Shown: positions 37,464 through 47,105 of the stretch, in pieces
How the letters are laid out: every line of letters starts with the position of its first letter
Numbering within the stretch: position 1 is the first letter of the stretch
Assembly (NCBI RefSeq): GCF_019303495.1
Contig: NZ_JAEVFI010000002.1
Location: 97,398 to 161,397 of the forward strand
Length of the DNA stretch: 64,000 nt
DNA from: Streptomyces sp. JJ66
GTDB taxonomy: Bacteria; Actinomycetota; Actinomycetes; Streptomycetales; Streptomycetaceae
Direction of reading: 5' to 3'
Made by a program: the position numbers and the translations under genes
The notes under the pieces: generated by a model
Seen by the model: the letters and a program-made list of their open reading frames with translations, nothing else
Told to the model about the DNA's origin: nothing
Databases searched by the model: none

Positions 37464-39044
37464 GTGGACCGCGTGACCGAGACCACAGCCCCCACTCCGC
37501 CCACCGCACCCACCGCCCTGCTGCCGACCATCCCGCACCAGGGCGGCAGCACCCGGACCGCCCCCGGCGCCCGCACCGCCCCGGGCCACGCCGCCGCGCT
37601 CGCCCACCGGGCCGCCCATATGCTGGCGTGCAACTGGACGGGCGGCGCGACGGTGCCGGCGCACAGCCTGTACCCGCACCAGTGGAGCTGGGACTCGGCG
37701 TTCATCGCGATCGGACTGCGGCACCACGAGCCGCTGCGGGCACAGCAGGAGTTGGAGACCCTGCTGGCCGCCCAGTGGGAGGACGGCCGCGTACCGCACA
37801 TCGTCTTCAACCCGGCCGTCCCGCGCCACGCGTACTTCCCGAGCCCGGACTTCTGGCGCTCCGCGTCGGCGGGCAAGGGGGCGGGCTCCCCCGCGGACCG
37901 GCACACGTCCGGCATCGTGCAGCCGCCCGCGCACGCACTGGCCGCCTGGCTGGTGCACCAAGCGCACCCCCGCACCTCCCGGGAACGCGGCTTCCTGCTG
38001 CGGCTCTACCCGCGACTGGCCGCCTGGCACCGCTACCTGGCCGCATGCCGCGACCTGGGCGGCCACGGGCTGGCGGCCGTGGTGCACCCGTGGGAGCCGG
38101 GCATGGACAACAGCCCGTGCTGGGACGCGCCGCTGGCCCGCGTCGCCCCGGCCGCACCGGACACCTTCCGCCGCGCCGACCTGGACCACGGCGCCGCCAC
38201 CGACCGCCCCACCGACCTGGACTACGGCCGCTACGTGCGGCTGGCCGCCGCGTACCGCGACGCCGGGTACGACGACACGCGCGCGGTGTTCGCCTTCGCC
38301 GTGGAGGACCCGGGCTTCAACGCGCTGCTGACGGCCTCCGAGCACGCCCTTGCCGAGATCGCGCAGGAGCTGGGCGCCGACCCTCAGCCGCACCGCCGCC
38401 GCGCCCGGGAGCTGACCCAGGCCATGGAGCGCCGCCTGTGGGACCCGCAGGCCGGGCAGTTCCGCTGCCGCGACCTGATCGACGGCACCCTCATCGACGA
38501 GCGCAGCGCCGCCGGGCTGCTGCCGCTGGCCCTGCCGGACCTGCCGGAGCCGGTGGTAGAGGCACTGGTGCGCACGCTTCAGGGCCCGCACTTCACCCCA
38601 CGGCCCGCCCGGGATGCCCAGCCCGTGCACGCCACGGGCACGGCGGCGGACGCGGGTGACGCGGGCACGGTGGGCGACGCGGGCGACACGGCCCACGATG
38701 CGGACGCGGACACCGCGCCCGGACTCGTCCCGAGCTACGACCTGCGCGGCCGGGCCTTCGACCGCCGCCGCTACTGGCGCGGCCCGGCCTGGTTCAACGT
38801 CAACTGGCTGCTGGAGTCCGGCCTGCGCCGCTACGGCCACACCGAGCGGGCCAACGCGCTGCGGGAGGCGATACTCCACGCGGCGGACGCCACCGGGTTC
38901 GCCGAGTACGTCGATCCGCTGACCGGTGCCGGGCGCGGCGCCCGCGCGTTCGGCTGGACGGCCGCGCTCACCCTGGACCTGCTGGCGAATCAGCCGCCGG
39001 AGGTGTCCAGTTCGGCGTCGGCGGTGACCGTCGTACAGGCGTAG
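37464..39044 (+). CDS. MGH1-type glycoside hydrolase (GH63-like)
   Basis: 526 residues from GTG 37464. AHMLACNWTGGATVPAHSLY, HQWSWDSAFIAIGLRHHEPL, WEDGRVPHIVFNP, HPWEPGMDNSPCWDAPL and YWRGPAWFNVNWLLESGLRR are hallmarks of the (alpha/alpha)6-barrel mannosylglycerate hydrolase/GH63 group, with Asp and Glu residues at the acid-base positions (WDSAF, WEPGMDNS). No signal peptide, so cytoplasmic. A 60-residue Asp/Ala/Thr-rich insert (about 395-455) interrupts the barrel. The substrate is probably an alpha-glucoside or a glucosylglycerate-like compound. The end overlaps the convergent dus gene by 55 bases. Confidence 0.85.
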   Translation: MDRVTETTAPTPPTAPTALLPTIPHQGGSTRTAPGARTAPGHAAALAHRAAHMLACNWTGGATVPAHSLYPHQWSWDSAFIAIGLRHHEPLRAQQELETLLAAQWEDGRVPHIVFNPAVPRHAYFPSPDFWRSASAGKGAGSPADRHTSGIVQPPAHALAAWLVHQAHPRTSRERGFLLRLYPRLAAWHRYLAACRDLGGHGLAAVVHPWEPGMDNSPCWDAPLARVAPAAPDTFRRADLDHGAATDRPTDLDYGRYVRLAAAYRDAGYDDTRAVFAFAVEDPGFNALLTASEHALAEIAQELGADPQPHRRRARELTQAMERRLWDPQAGQFRCRDLIDGTLIDERSAAGLLPLALPDLPEPVVEALVRTLQGPHFTPRPARDAQPVHATGTAADAGDAGTVGDAGDTAHDADADTAPGLVPSYDLRGRAFDRRRYWRGPAWFNVNWLLESGLRRYGHTERANALREAILHAADATGFAEYVDPLTGAGRGARAFGWTAALTLDLLANQPPEVSSSASAVTVVQA

Positions 39045-40126
39045 GGGTCGTCCAGCCAGCCGTCGGGCAGCACCACGCGGTTGCGCCCGTGGGTGCGGCC
39101 GCGCGGGCCCTCGGCTCCGGCGGGCCAGGGCTGGTCCAGCTCCAGCCCGTCCAGCAGTTCCCGCAGTTCGGTGAGGGAAGCGGCGACGGCCAGTCGGCTA
39201 CGCGCCTGGGAGCCGACGGAGAAGCCCTTGGTGTACCAGGCGATGTGCTTGCGGAAGTCGATGACGCCGCGCGCCTCGTCGCCCAGCCACTCCCCCAGCA
39301 GCCGCGCGTGCCGCACCATGACGTCGGCGACCTCGCGCAGGGTGGGCCGGGCCACCTCGTCCTCGCGGCCCTCGAAGAGCGCCACCAGGTCGCCGAACAG
39401 CCACGGGCGGCCCAGGCAGCCCCGGCCCACGACGACCCCGTCGCAGCCGGTCTCGCGCATCATGCGGACCGCGTCCTGGGCACACCAGATGTCGCCGTTG
39501 CCGAGCACCGGGATCTCGGCGGGCACCGCCTCGCGCAGGCGGGCGATGGCCGACCAGTCGGCGGTGCCGGAGTAGTGCTGGGCGGCGGTGCGGCCGTGCA
39601 GGGCGATCGCGCTGACGCCTTCCTCGGCGGCGATGCGGCCCGCGTCGAGGTAGGTGAGGTGGTCGTCGTCGATGCCCTTGCGGGTCTTCATCGTCACCGG
39701 CAGGCCGCCCGCGCCGGTGACCGCCTCGCGCAGGATCTCGCGCAGCAGGTTGCGCTTGTAGGGCAGCGCCGAGCCGCCGCCCTTGCGGGTGACCTTGGGC
39801 ACCGGGCAGCCGAAGTTGAGGTCGATGTGGTCGGCCAGGTCCTCGTCGGCGATCATGCGCGCGGCCTTGCCGACGGTGACCGGGTCCACCCCGTACAGCT
39901 GGATGGACCGCGGGCGTTCACCGGCGTCGAAGCGGATGAGCCGCATGGTCTTCTCGTTGCGCTCGACCAGGGCCCGCGTGGTGATCATCTCGCTGACGAA
40001 CAGGCCCTTGCCGCCGGAGAAGTCCCGGCACAGGGTGCGGAAGGGGGCGTTGGTGATCCCGGCCATCGGCGCCAGCACCACCGGGGGTGTGACGTCGTGC
40101 GGTCCGATCCTGAGCTGCCGTGCCAC
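38990..40126 (-). CDS. dusB: tRNA-dihydrouridine synthase
   Basis: 378 residues from GTG 40126. VVLAPMAGITNAPFRTLCRD, SIQLYGVDP, IDLNFGCPVPKVTRKGGGSA (catalytic Cys), VTMKTRKGIDD, ALHGRTAAQHYSGTADW and VLGNGDIW are the ordered FMN-barrel motifs. The C-terminal helical domain (FRKHIAWYTKGF) binds tRNA. It reduces uridine to dihydrouridine in tRNA using FMN and NADPH. The DusB assignment is by similarity of the whole family pattern. It is downstream of zur on the same strand, with an 81-base gap. Confidence 0.92.
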   Translation of the reverse strand: MARQLRIGPHDVTPPVVLAPMAGITNAPFRTLCRDFSGGKGLFVSEMITTRALVERNEKTMRLIRFDAGERPRSIQLYGVDPVTVGKAARMIADEDLADHIDLNFGCPVPKVTRKGGGSALPYKRNLLREILREAVTGAGGLPVTMKTRKGIDDDHLTYLDAGRIAAEEGVSAIALHGRTAAQHYSGTADWSAIARLREAVPAEIPVLGNGDIWCAQDAVRMMRETGCDGVVVGRGCLGRPWLFGDLVALFEGREDEVARPTLREVADVMVRHARLLGEWLGDEARGVIDFRKHIAWYTKGFSVGSQARSRLAVAASLTELRELLDGLELDQPWPAGAEGPRGRTHGRNRVVLPDGWLDDPYACTTVTADAELDTSGG

Positions 40127-40207
40127 GGTGCCTTCGCTCCGGCTCTTCCTGTTGCCTGTGGTGCCTGTCGTCGCTGTGCTGCTGGTGAGGCCAATGGACG
40201 CTTGCGG

Positions 40208-40681
40208 TTACTTCCGGCCCCTGGCGGTGCTGCCCACCCTGGCGGCCTCCTGGTCCTGCGCCTTCGCGGCTCGCACCGCCGCGCACTCGCCGCAGGTGCC
40301 GAAGATCTCCACGGTGTGGGCCACGTCCCGGAAGCCGTGCTCGGCGGCGATGGCGTCGGCCCACTTCTCCACGGCCGGGCCCTCCACCTCGACGGCCTTG
40401 CCGCAGGAGCGGCAGACCAGGTGGTGGTGGTGGTCGTCGGTGCTGCACCGGCGGTAGACGGCCTCGCCCTCGTCGGTGCGCAGGACGTCCACCTCGCCAG
40501 CGTCGGCGAGTGACTGGAGGGTGCGGTAGACGGTCGTCAGCCCCACCGAGTCACCCCGGTGCTTGAGCATGTCGTGCAGCTCCTGCGCGCTGCGGAACTC
40601 ATCGACCTCGCTCAGTGCCGCCGACACCGCGGCGCGCTGCCGCGTCGAACGGCCGCGGACTGGGGGACCTGCGGTCGCCAC
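40208..40681 (-). CDS. zur: zinc uptake regulator, Fur family
   Basis: 157 residues with GTG 40681 (VATAGPPVRGRSTRQRAAVS), the usual start of Streptomyces Zur; the frame is open to 40738. The winged helix is FRSAQELHDMLKHRGDSVGL with TTVYRTLQSLADAGEVDVLR. Metal sites: RRCSTDDHHHHLVCRSCG and a second pair in IFGTCGECAA. Zur represses zinc uptake genes when zinc is plentiful, here presumably znuABC directly upstream; a Zur-like box lies before znuA at 43709. The ten residues after the second Cys pair are unusually basic. Confidence 0.93.
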   Translation of the reverse strand: MATAGPPVRGRSTRQRAAVSAALSEVDEFRSAQELHDMLKHRGDSVGLTTVYRTLQSLADAGEVDVLRTDEGEAVYRRCSTDDHHHHLVCRSCGKAVEVEGPAVEKWADAIAAEHGFRDVAHTVEIFGTCGECAAVRAAKAQDQEAARVGSTARGRK

Positions 40682-40785
40682 CGTTAGCCTCCTTACCAAA
40701 CCCGTACGGGTGATTGGGCTCGCCTCGGTCGCGCCCAATTGTGCCAGGTGTGGCAGACGCGTCCGGGCGCACCGGCTATCGCCGC

Positions 40786-41664
40786 CTACCCACCGCGTAC
40801 CGGCTCCCCTTCCAGCATGCCGGACGGCTCGCTCCGGGCGGCCAGCCGGGCGCGTCTGCGTGCGACGGCCGGGGTGAGCGCGGCCAGCACGGCGAACGCG
40901 GCGATGGCCAGCAGCACGATCGTCGCCCCGGGCGGCACGTCCACGTAGAAGGAGACGGCGGTGCCGGACAGCGCGACCAGGACGCCGAGCACGACGGACA
41001 GCCCGAGCGTCACCGCGAAGCCGCGCGTCACCTGCTGCGCCGCCGCCACCGGGATCACCATCAGCGCGCTGACCAGCAGCAGCCCCACCACCCGCATCGC
41101 CACGGTGACGGTGACGGCCGCGGTGACGGCCAGCAGCAGGTTCAGCAGCTTCACCGGCAGCCCGGTGACGCGGGCGAACTCCTCGTCCTGGCAGACGGCG
41201 AACAGCTGCCGCCGCAGCCCGAGGCAGATCGCCAGCACCGCACAGGACAGCACGACGATGGCGGTGACGTCCTCGGGCGAGACGGTCGTGATGGAGCCGA
41301 ACATAGCGGTGAGCAGATCGCCGGTGGAGCCGCCCGGCGCCAAATTAATGATCATGACGCCGCCCGCCATGCCGCCGTAGAACAGCATGGCCAGCGCGAT
41401 GTCACCGCGCGCCTTGCCGTACCAGCGCACCAGCTCGATCGCGACGGCGCCGGCCGCGGCGACCAGCACCGCCGTCCACACCGCGTTCGTGCTGAGCAGG
41501 AAGCCCAGTGCCACGCCGGTGAGCGCGATGTGCCCGATCCCGTCGCCCATGATCGCCTGGTGCCGCTGCACGAGGTAGATGCCGACGGCGGGCGCGGCGA
41601 TGCCCACCAGCAGCGCGGCCAGCAGGGCGCGCTGCATGAAGGCGTAGTCGAGGATCTCGATCAT
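40786..41664 (-). CDS. znuB: zinc ABC transporter permease
   Basis: 292 residues. ATG 41664 overlaps the znuC stop. Eight or so hydrophobic segments and the ABC-3 signature: FMQRALLAALLVGIAAPAVG, YLVQRHQAIMGDGIGHIALT, GVALGFLL, VTGLPVKLLNLLLAVTAAVT, LLLVSALMVIPVAAAQQ. It forms the membrane channel of the zinc importer with ZnuC and ZnuA. Same operon as znuA and znuC. Confidence 0.92.
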   Translation of the reverse strand: MIEILDYAFMQRALLAALLVGIAAPAVGIYLVQRHQAIMGDGIGHIALTGVALGFLLSTNAVWTAVLVAAAGAVAIELVRWYGKARGDIALAMLFYGGMAGGVMIINLAPGGSTGDLLTAMFGSITTVSPEDVTAIVVLSCAVLAICLGLRRQLFAVCQDEEFARVTGLPVKLLNLLLAVTAAVTVTVAMRVVGLLLVSALMVIPVAAAQQVTRGFAVTLGLSVVLGVLVALSGTAVSFYVDVPPGATIVLLAIAAFAVLAALTPAVARRRARLAARSEPSGMLEGEPVRGG

Positions 41665-42488
41665 GACGGAAGCCCTGTTCCGATGCGGGGGGCCACGGGG
41701 GCCTCGGCGGGGACGGCGCTGTCGTGCGGGTGGCAGGCCAGATCGTGCAGCTGCTCGGGGTGCTCAACGCGCTCCACCCGGCCGTCGCGCAGGACGACGC
41801 TGCGGTCGATCAGCGGCGCCAGCGGCCCCAGCTCGTGCAGCACCAGGAGCACCGAGGTGCCCTCGGACACCTGCGCCCGCAGCGCGGTGGCCAGCACCCG
41901 CTGGCTGGCCAGGTCCACCCCGGCCAGCGGCTCGTCCATGATCAGCAGCTCGGGTTCGGCGGCGAGCGCGCGGGCGATGAGCACCCGCTGGTGCTGGCCG
42001 CCGGAGAGCGCGCTGACGGAGTCCCGGGCCCGGTCGCCCAGGCCGACGAGGTCCACGGCGCGGGTGACGGCGTCCCGGTCCGCGCGGCCCAGCGGGCGCA
42101 GGCGGCGGCGGGCGAGCCGTCCGGAGGAGACCACCTCGCGGACGGTCGCCGGGACCCCGGCGGCGGCGGTCGAACGCTGCGGGACGTAGCCCAGGCGGTG
42201 CCAGGCCCTGAAGCGGCGCAGCGGCGTGCCGAACACCTCCAGCTCACCGCCGGTCAGCGGCACCTGGCCGATGGCGGCGCGGACGGCGGTGGACTTGCCG
42301 GAGCCGTTCGCACCCAGCAGGGCCACGACCTCGCCGCGTCCTACGGTGAGGTCGATGCCGCGCAGCACGGGCCGCGCCCCGAGCGCCGCGTGCACGCCGC
42401 GCAGGGCTATGACGGGATCGGTCGCGGGTTCCGTCACGGATGCCTTCACGGGCAGGCCCTCCTCCACCGCCCCGGCCGGGGCGCTCAC
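41661..42488 (-). CDS. znuC: zinc ABC transporter ATP-binding protein
   Basis: 275 residues from GTG 42488, overlapping the znuA stop; its own stop overlaps the znuB start. Walker A is LGANGSGKST. The signature is SALSGGQHQRVLIARALAAE, Walker B is LLIMDEPLAGVD and the switch His is in LVLHELGPL. Energises zinc import. Confidence 0.93.
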   Translation of the reverse strand: MSAPAGAVEEGLPVKASVTEPATDPVIALRGVHAALGARPVLRGIDLTVGRGEVVALLGANGSGKSTAVRAAIGQVPLTGGELEVFGTPLRRFRAWHRLGYVPQRSTAAAGVPATVREVVSSGRLARRRLRPLGRADRDAVTRAVDLVGLGDRARDSVSALSGGQHQRVLIARALAAEPELLIMDEPLAGVDLASQRVLATALRAQVSEGTSVLLVLHELGPLAPLIDRSVVLRDGRVERVEHPEQLHDLACHPHDSAVPAEAPVAPRIGTGLPS

Positions 42489-43687
42489 TTGGCGCCGAGC
42501 GCCTTTTGCAGTGCTTCCAGGTTCGCGCGCATGACCGCGAAGTAGTCGTCGCCACGGGAGGCGTCGGTGATGCCTTCCAGCGGGTCGAGGACGTCGGTGT
42601 CCAGGTTCAGGTCGGCGGCCAGGGCCTTGGCGGTGCGGTCGCTGGCGATCGTCTCGAAGAACACCGTGGAGACGTTGTCCTCCTCGGCGATGGTGTGCAG
42701 CTCCTTCAGCCGCGCGCCACTCGGCTCGGTCTCCGGGCTCAGCCCGGTGATGGGCTCCTGGTGCAGGCCGTAGCGGGCGGCGAGGTGGCCGAAGGCAGCG
42801 TGAGTGGTGATGAAGGTGTCCGTCGCGGTGTTGCTCAGGCCCTGCTCGAACTCGGTGTCGAGCTGCTCCAGCTCGGCGGACAGCTCGTCGGCGTTCTTGC
42901 GGTAGTCGGCGGCGTGGTCGGGGTCGGCCTTGGCCAGCGCCTCGCCGACACCCTCGGCGACGGCAGCGTACTGCACGGGGTCGAGCCAGATGTGCGGGTC
43001 CTTGCCGCCGTGGTCGTGGTCGTGGTCATGCTCGTGGTCGTGGCCCTCGTGCGCGTCCTCCTCGGTGGGCTCGTCACTGGCGGGCTCGTCCCCGGTGGGC
43101 TCACCTTCGCCGTGCTCCTCGCCGTGGCCGTGCTCGCCGTGCTCCTCGCCGTGGCCGTGGTCGCCGTGCTCCTCGCCGTGGCCGTGGTCGCCGTGCTCCT
43201 CGCCATGGCCGTGCTCGCCGTGCCCGTGGTCGTCGTGGCCCGCGTCGCCGTGGTTCTCCTCGTCCGGGCCGTGGTCGGTCCGGCCGCCCTGCGGCTCGGC
43301 ACCGCCACCGGCTGCAGCCTCCGCCAGCGCACTGGCCTCCACGACGTGCTCGGCCCCGGACTGCTTGATCGCGTCGTCCACCGCGGGCTGCATACCCTTG
43401 AGGTAGAGCACGGCACCGGCCTCGGTCAGCTCGGCGGTCTGCCGGGGGGTGAGTTCCAGGTCGTGCGGATCGACGCCGGGCTGGGTCAGCGTCGTCACCG
43501 AGACGTGCTCACCGCCGACCCGCTCGGCCAGGAACTCCATGGGGTAGAAGGAGGCGAGGACGGACAGCTTGCCGTCCTCCGTGGTCCCCGCGCTCCCGCT
43601 CCCACAGGCGGACAGGGTGAGCAGGGACAGCACGGAGGCCCCGGCGAGTGCGGGGCCCGCTATGAGAGGGCGGCGACGAGCGTTCAT
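42485..43687 (-). CDS. znuA: zinc ABC transporter substrate-binding lipoprotein
   Basis: 400 residues with ATG 43687 (MNARRRPLIAGPALAGASVL); ATG 43696 is an alternative. The lipobox LSAC at about residue 28 marks a lipoprotein. LSVLASFYPMEFLAERVGGE, PHDLELTPRQTAELTEAG (zinc His), HIWLDPVQYA, FITTHAAFGHLAARYGL (third His) and FFETIASDRTAKALA are cluster A-1 motifs. A His/Glu/Gly/Asp-rich loop of nearly 100 residues (about 140-235, with 9-residue repeats such as DHGHGEEHG) lies between the first two ligands and probably captures zinc. This is longer than in most homologues. Confidence 0.92.
   Translation of the reverse strand: MNARRRPLIAGPALAGASVLSLLTLSACGSGSAGTTEDGKLSVLASFYPMEFLAERVGGEHVSVTTLTQPGVDPHDLELTPRQTAELTEAGAVLYLKGMQPAVDDAIKQSGAEHVVEASALAEAAAGGGAEPQGGRTDHGPDEENHGDAGHDDHGHGEHGHGEEHGDHGHGEEHGDHGHGEEHGEHGHGEEHGEGEPTGDEPASDEPTEEDAHEGHDHEHDHDHDHGGKDPHIWLDPVQYAAVAEGVGEALAKADPDHAADYRKNADELSAELEQLDTEFEQGLSNTATDTFITTHAAFGHLAARYGLHQEPITGLSPETEPSGARLKELHTIAEEDNVSTVFFETIASDRTAKALAADLNLDTDVLDPLEGITDASRGDDYFAVMRANLEALQKALGAK
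43109..43216. repeat. 27-bp tandem repeat coding the ZnuA His-rich loop
   Basis: Four units of 27 bases start at 43109, 43136, 43163 and 43190, differing at one or two bases each. In the znuA frame each unit codes for nine residues of the form (D/E)HGHGEEHG. The repeat number probably varies between strains. Confidence 0.85.
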
Positions 43688-43708
43688 GACACTCATTTTC
43701 AGCAATAA

Positions 43709-43723
43709 TGGAAACCGTTGTCA
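43709..43723 (-). promoter_or_regulatory. Zur-like box upstream of znuA
   Basis: On the minus strand TGACAACGGTTTCCA matches 11 of 15 bases of the actinobacterial Zur box TGAAAATGATTTTCA, with both TGA and CCA/TCA ends. It lies 21 bases before the znuA ATG and 130 bases from the divergent glyS start. Consistent with zinc-dependent repression of znuACB. Confidence 0.65.
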
Positions 43724-43853
43724 AATTCGAACGCAGGTGCGCTCCGGCCCCGCGTGGCCGCACGGGGCAGCCCCGCACACCGATTTGATCCGGGGCATGC
43801 CCACGCCGGTAATCTGAGGTATTCCGTCGTCGTTTCGTAACGAAGAGAGCACC

Positions 43854-45236
43854 GTGGCCGCCGACAAGATCGACACCATCGTCAGCCTCAGCAAGCGCCG
43901 TGGCTTCGTCTACCCGTGCAGCGAGATCTACGGCGGTCAGCGGGCCGCCTGGGACTACGGTCCGCTGGGCGTCGAGCTGAAGGAGAACATCAAGCGCCAG
44001 TGGTGGCGCACGATGGTCACCTCCCGGGAGGACGTCGTCGGCATCGACTCCTCGGTGATCCTGGCGTCCGAGGTGTGGCAGGCGTCCGGTCACGTCGCCA
44101 CCTTCACCGACCCCCTGACCGAGTGCACCTCCTGCCACAAGCGCTTCCGCGCCGACCACCTGGAGGAGGCGTACGAGGCCAAGCACGGCCGCCTGCCCGA
44201 GGGCGGCCTGGCCGACCTCAACTGCCCCCACTGCGGCAACAAGGGCACGTTCACCGAGCCCAAGCAGTTCTCCGGCCTGCTCTCCACCCACCTGGGCCCC
44301 ACCCAGGACTCCGGCTCGGTCGCCTACCTGCGTCCGGAGACGGCGCAGGGCATCTTCACCAATTTCAGCCAGGTCCAGCAGACCTCGCGCAAGAAGCCGC
44401 CGTTCGGCATCGCGCAGATGGGCAAGTCCTTCCGCAACGAGATCACGCCGGGCAACTTCATCTTCCGCACCCGCGAGTTCGAGCAGATGGAGATGGAGTT
44501 CTTCGTCAAGCCGGGCGAGGACGAGCAGTGGCACGAGTACTGGATGGAGCAGCGCTGGAACTGGTACCGGGAGCTGGGCCTGTCCGAGGCCAACATGCGC
44601 TGGTACGAGCACCCGGCCGAGAAGCTGTCCCACTACTCCAAGCGCACCGCTGACATCGAGTACCGGTTCAGCTTCGGCGGCTCGGAGTGGGGCGAGCTGG
44701 AGGGCGTGGCCAACCGCACCGACTTCGACCTGGGCGCGCACTCCAAGGCGTCCGGCCAGGACCTGGCCTACTTCGACCAGGAGGCCGGAGAGCGCTGGAC
44801 GCCGTACGTCATCGAGCCCGCCGCCGGTGTGGGCCGCACGATGCTGGCCTTCATGCTGGACGCCTACGTCGAGGACGAGGCGCCCAACGCCAAGGGCAAG
44901 ATGGAAAAGCGCACCGTGATGCGGCTTGACCCGCGCCTGGCACCGGTCAAGGTCGCCGTCCTGCCGCTCTCCCGCAACGAGCAGCTGTCCCCCAAGGCCC
45001 GGGGCCTGGCCCAGACGCTGCGCGGCCACTGGAACATCGAGTTCGACGACGCGGGCGCCATCGGCCGCCGCTACCGCCGCCAGGACGAGATCGGCACCCC
45101 GTTCTGCGTCACGGTTGACTTCGACACGCTCGATGACAACGCGGTCACCGTCCGCGAGCGCGACACCATGAAGCAGGAGCGTGTCTCCCTCGACCAGGTC
45201 GAGTCCTACCTCGCCTCCCGCCTCATCGGCTGCTGA
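43854..45236 (+). CDS. glyS: glycyl-tRNA synthetase (alpha2 type)
   Basis: 460 residues from GTG 43854. [40 protein letters not shown] and QAPFGIAQ-like [20 protein letters not shown] are class II motifs 1 and 2. The insert [11 protein letters not shown] ... [10 protein letters not shown] is a zinc knuckle. Motif 3 is [20 protein letters not shown]. The C-terminal anticodon-binding domain follows ([20 protein letters not shown]). Charges tRNA-Gly. The dimeric form, normal for actinobacteria. Confidence 0.96.
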   Translation: MAADKIDTIVSLSKRRGFVYPCSEIYGGQRAAWDYGPLGVELKENIKRQWWRTMVTSREDVVGIDSSVILASEVWQASGHVATFTDPLTECTSCHKRFRADHLEEAYEAKHGRLPEGGLADLNCPHCGNKGTFTEPKQFSGLLSTHLGPTQDSGSVAYLRPETAQGIFTNFSQVQQTSRKKPPFGIAQMGKSFRNEITPGNFIFRTREFEQMEMEFFVKPGEDEQWHEYWMEQRWNWYRELGLSEANMRWYEHPAEKLSHYSKRTADIEYRFSFGGSEWGELEGVANRTDFDLGAHSKASGQDLAYFDQEAGERWTPYVIEPAAGVGRTMLAFMLDAYVEDEAPNAKGKMEKRTVMRLDPRLAPVKVAVLPLSRNEQLSPKARGLAQTLRGHWNIEFDDAGAIGRRYRRQDEIGTPFCVTVDFDTLDDNAVTVRERDTMKQERVSLDQVESYLASRLIGC

Positions 45237-45262
45237 CCCCTGCGGGACGCCGCACCGACACC

Positions 45263-45310
45263 AGCGAGCCGTGGTACCTGCCCCCGTGGGGGCGGGCACC
45301 ACGGCTCGCT
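45263..45310. terminator. bidirectional terminator between glyS and uppS
   Basis: AGCGAGCCGTGGT (45263-45275) pairs perfectly with ACCACGGCTCGCT (45298-45310), with an inner GCCCCC/GGGGGC stem. It lies between two convergent genes. Confidence 0.85.
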
Positions 45311-45315
45311 CGCGT

Positions 45316-46140
45316 TTACCGCTGCGGTGGCGCCTGCGCCGAGAGCTCGTTCGGGATCGCGCCGCCGAAGCGGCGGTCGCGCTTGGCGTACTCCAGGCAC
45401 GCGCGCCACAGGTCGCGCCGGTCGAAGTCGGGCCACAGCACGTCCTGGAAGACCATCTCGGCGTAGGCGCTCTGCCAGATGAGGTAGTTGGACGTGCGCT
45501 GCTCGCCGGAGGGCCGCACGAACATATCGACGTCCGGCATGTCGCGGTAGTAGAGGTACTTGGCGAACGTCTTCTCATTCACCTTGCCCGGGTCGAGCCG
45601 CCCGGCGGCCACGTCGCGGGCGATGGCCTGCGCGGCGTCGGCGATCTCGGCGCGGCCCCCGTAGTTGACGCAGAAGTACAGCGTCATCGCCGTGTTGCGC
45701 TTCGTCTGCTCCTGCGCGGTCTGCAACTCCTGGACGACCGACTTCCACAGCTTCGGCATGCGCCCCACCCAGCGGATGCGGATGCCCATGGCGTCCATCT
45801 CGTCGCGGCGCCGCCGGATGACATCCCGGTTGAAGTTCATCAGGAAGCGCACCTCCTCGGGCGAGCGCTTCCAGTTCTCCGTCGAGAAGGCGTAGAGGGA
45901 GAGGTTCGGGATGCCGATCTCCAGGCAGCCGCGCAGCACGTCCAGCACGACGCCCTCACCCATGCGGTGCCCCTCGGTGCGCGGCAGCCCGCGCTCCTTG
46001 GCCCAGCGGCCGTTGCCGTCCATCACGATGGCCACGTGGTTCGGCACCAGTTCGGCGGGGAGCTGCGGCGGGCGGGCCCCGGAGGGGTGCGGTGCGGGTG
46101 CGGCGTAGCCGCGGGAAGCGTGGGGCTGCCGGGACAGCAT
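45316..46140 (-). CDS. uppS: isoprenyl transferase (undecaprenyl diphosphate synthase)
   Basis: 274 residues from ATG 46140. [20 protein letters not shown] holds the catalytic Asp and pyrophosphate-binding Arg. [26 protein letters not shown] and [20 protein letters not shown] are the remaining signatures. It builds the Z-polyprenyl carrier lipid for peptidoglycan. The 35-residue Pro/Ala-rich N-terminus is typical of Streptomyces homologues. Downstream of recO, gap 47 bases. Confidence 0.94.
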   Translation of the reverse strand: MLSRQPHASRGYAAPAPHPSGARPPQLPAELVPNHVAIVMDGNGRWAKERGLPRTEGHRMGEGVVLDVLRGCLEIGIPNLSLYAFSTENWKRSPEEVRFLMNFNRDVIRRRRDEMDAMGIRIRWVGRMPKLWKSVVQELQTAQEQTKRNTAMTLYFCVNYGGRAEIADAAQAIARDVAAGRLDPGKVNEKTFAKYLYYRDMPDVDMFVRPSGEQRTSNYLIWQSAYAEMVFQDVLWPDFDRRDLWRACLEYAKRDRRFGGAIPNELSAQAPPQR

Positions 46141-46187
46141 GTTCAACTCCAGATGAGGTCGCCAGGAACAGGCCCGAGGGTATCCGC

Positions 46188-46937
46188 TCAGCCTTTTTCG
46201 ACGTACCGCAGGGAACGCAGCCCGCGCTCCAGGTGCCAGTGCAGGTACGCCGACACCAGCCCGCTGCCCTCGCGGACGTGGCGGGGCTCGGCGGCGTCGG
46301 CGGCGGGCCAGTCACCGGTCAGCAGCGCGGCCAGCAGGCGCAGCGCCTCCGGCGAGGGCACGACACTGCCGGGGCGGCGGCAGTCCGGGCAGACGCAGCC
46401 GCCTCCGGCCACGGAGAAGAACCGGTTGGGGCCTGGCATGCCGCACTGGGCGCAGGCGTCGAAACTGGGCGCGTAGCCGCCGACGGCGAGCGACCGCAGG
46501 AGGTAGGCGTCCAGCACGAGCCCCGGGGCGTGCGCGTCGGCGGCCAGCGTGCGCAGCGCGCCGACCAGCAGCAGGTACTGCTGGACGTTGGGCTCGCCCT
46601 CGTGGTCGGTGAACCGCTCGGCGGTCTCCAGCATCGCTGTGCCCGCGGTGTAACGGGCGTAGTCGGTGACGATGCCGCGGCCGTAGGGGGCGATGGTCTC
46701 CGTCTGCGTGCACAGCGGCAGGCCCCGGCCCACCAGGTCGCTGCCCCGGGCGAAGAACTGCACGTCCACATGGCTGAACGGCTCCAGCCGGGCGCCGAAC
46801 TTCGACTTCGTGCGACGCACACCCCGGGCGACGGCGCGGACGCGACCATGGCCCCGGGTGAGCACGGTGATGATGCGGTCCGCTTCGCCCAGCTTCTGGG
46901 TGCGCAGCACGATGCCGTCGTCGCGGAACAGGCTCAT
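46188..46937 (-). CDS. recO: DNA repair protein RecO
   Basis: 249 residues with ATG 46937 ([20 protein letters not shown]). The OB-fold continues with [41 protein letters not shown] helical part with a four-Cys zinc finger follows ([28 protein letters not shown]). Ends [18 protein letters not shown]. Loads RecA on SSB-coated DNA in the RecFOR pathway. Confidence 0.95.
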   Translation of the reverse strand: MSLFRDDGIVLRTQKLGEADRIITVLTRGHGRVRAVARGVRRTKSKFGARLEPFSHVDVQFFARGSDLVGRGLPLCTQTETIAPYGRGIVTDYARYTAGTAMLETAERFTDHEGEPNVQQYLLLVGALRTLAADAHAPGLVLDAYLLRSLAVGGYAPSFDACAQCGMPGPNRFFSVAGGGCVCPDCRRPGSVVPSPEALRLLAALLTGDWPAADAAEPRHVREGSGLVSAYLHWHLERGLRSLRYVEKG

Positions 46938-47105
46938 GCGGCCCATTGTCCCGCACCGCCGACACCTCCCCTCCCGCCCCTGCCCCCGGCCGGGGTGGGG
47001 TGGGGTGCCCGCATCCGGGGCGGGGACACCCCGGCCCTTCGCTGCCCCACCGTGACGGCGTGCGGTCAGCAGGCCCGGTCCGCACTGTCGCGTCTCCCTT
47101 CCGTC

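Noticed and set aside
43740..43853. Possible T-box or other leader ahead of glyS
   Set aside because: Only about 110 bases before the start and no T-box sequence or specifier loop seen.
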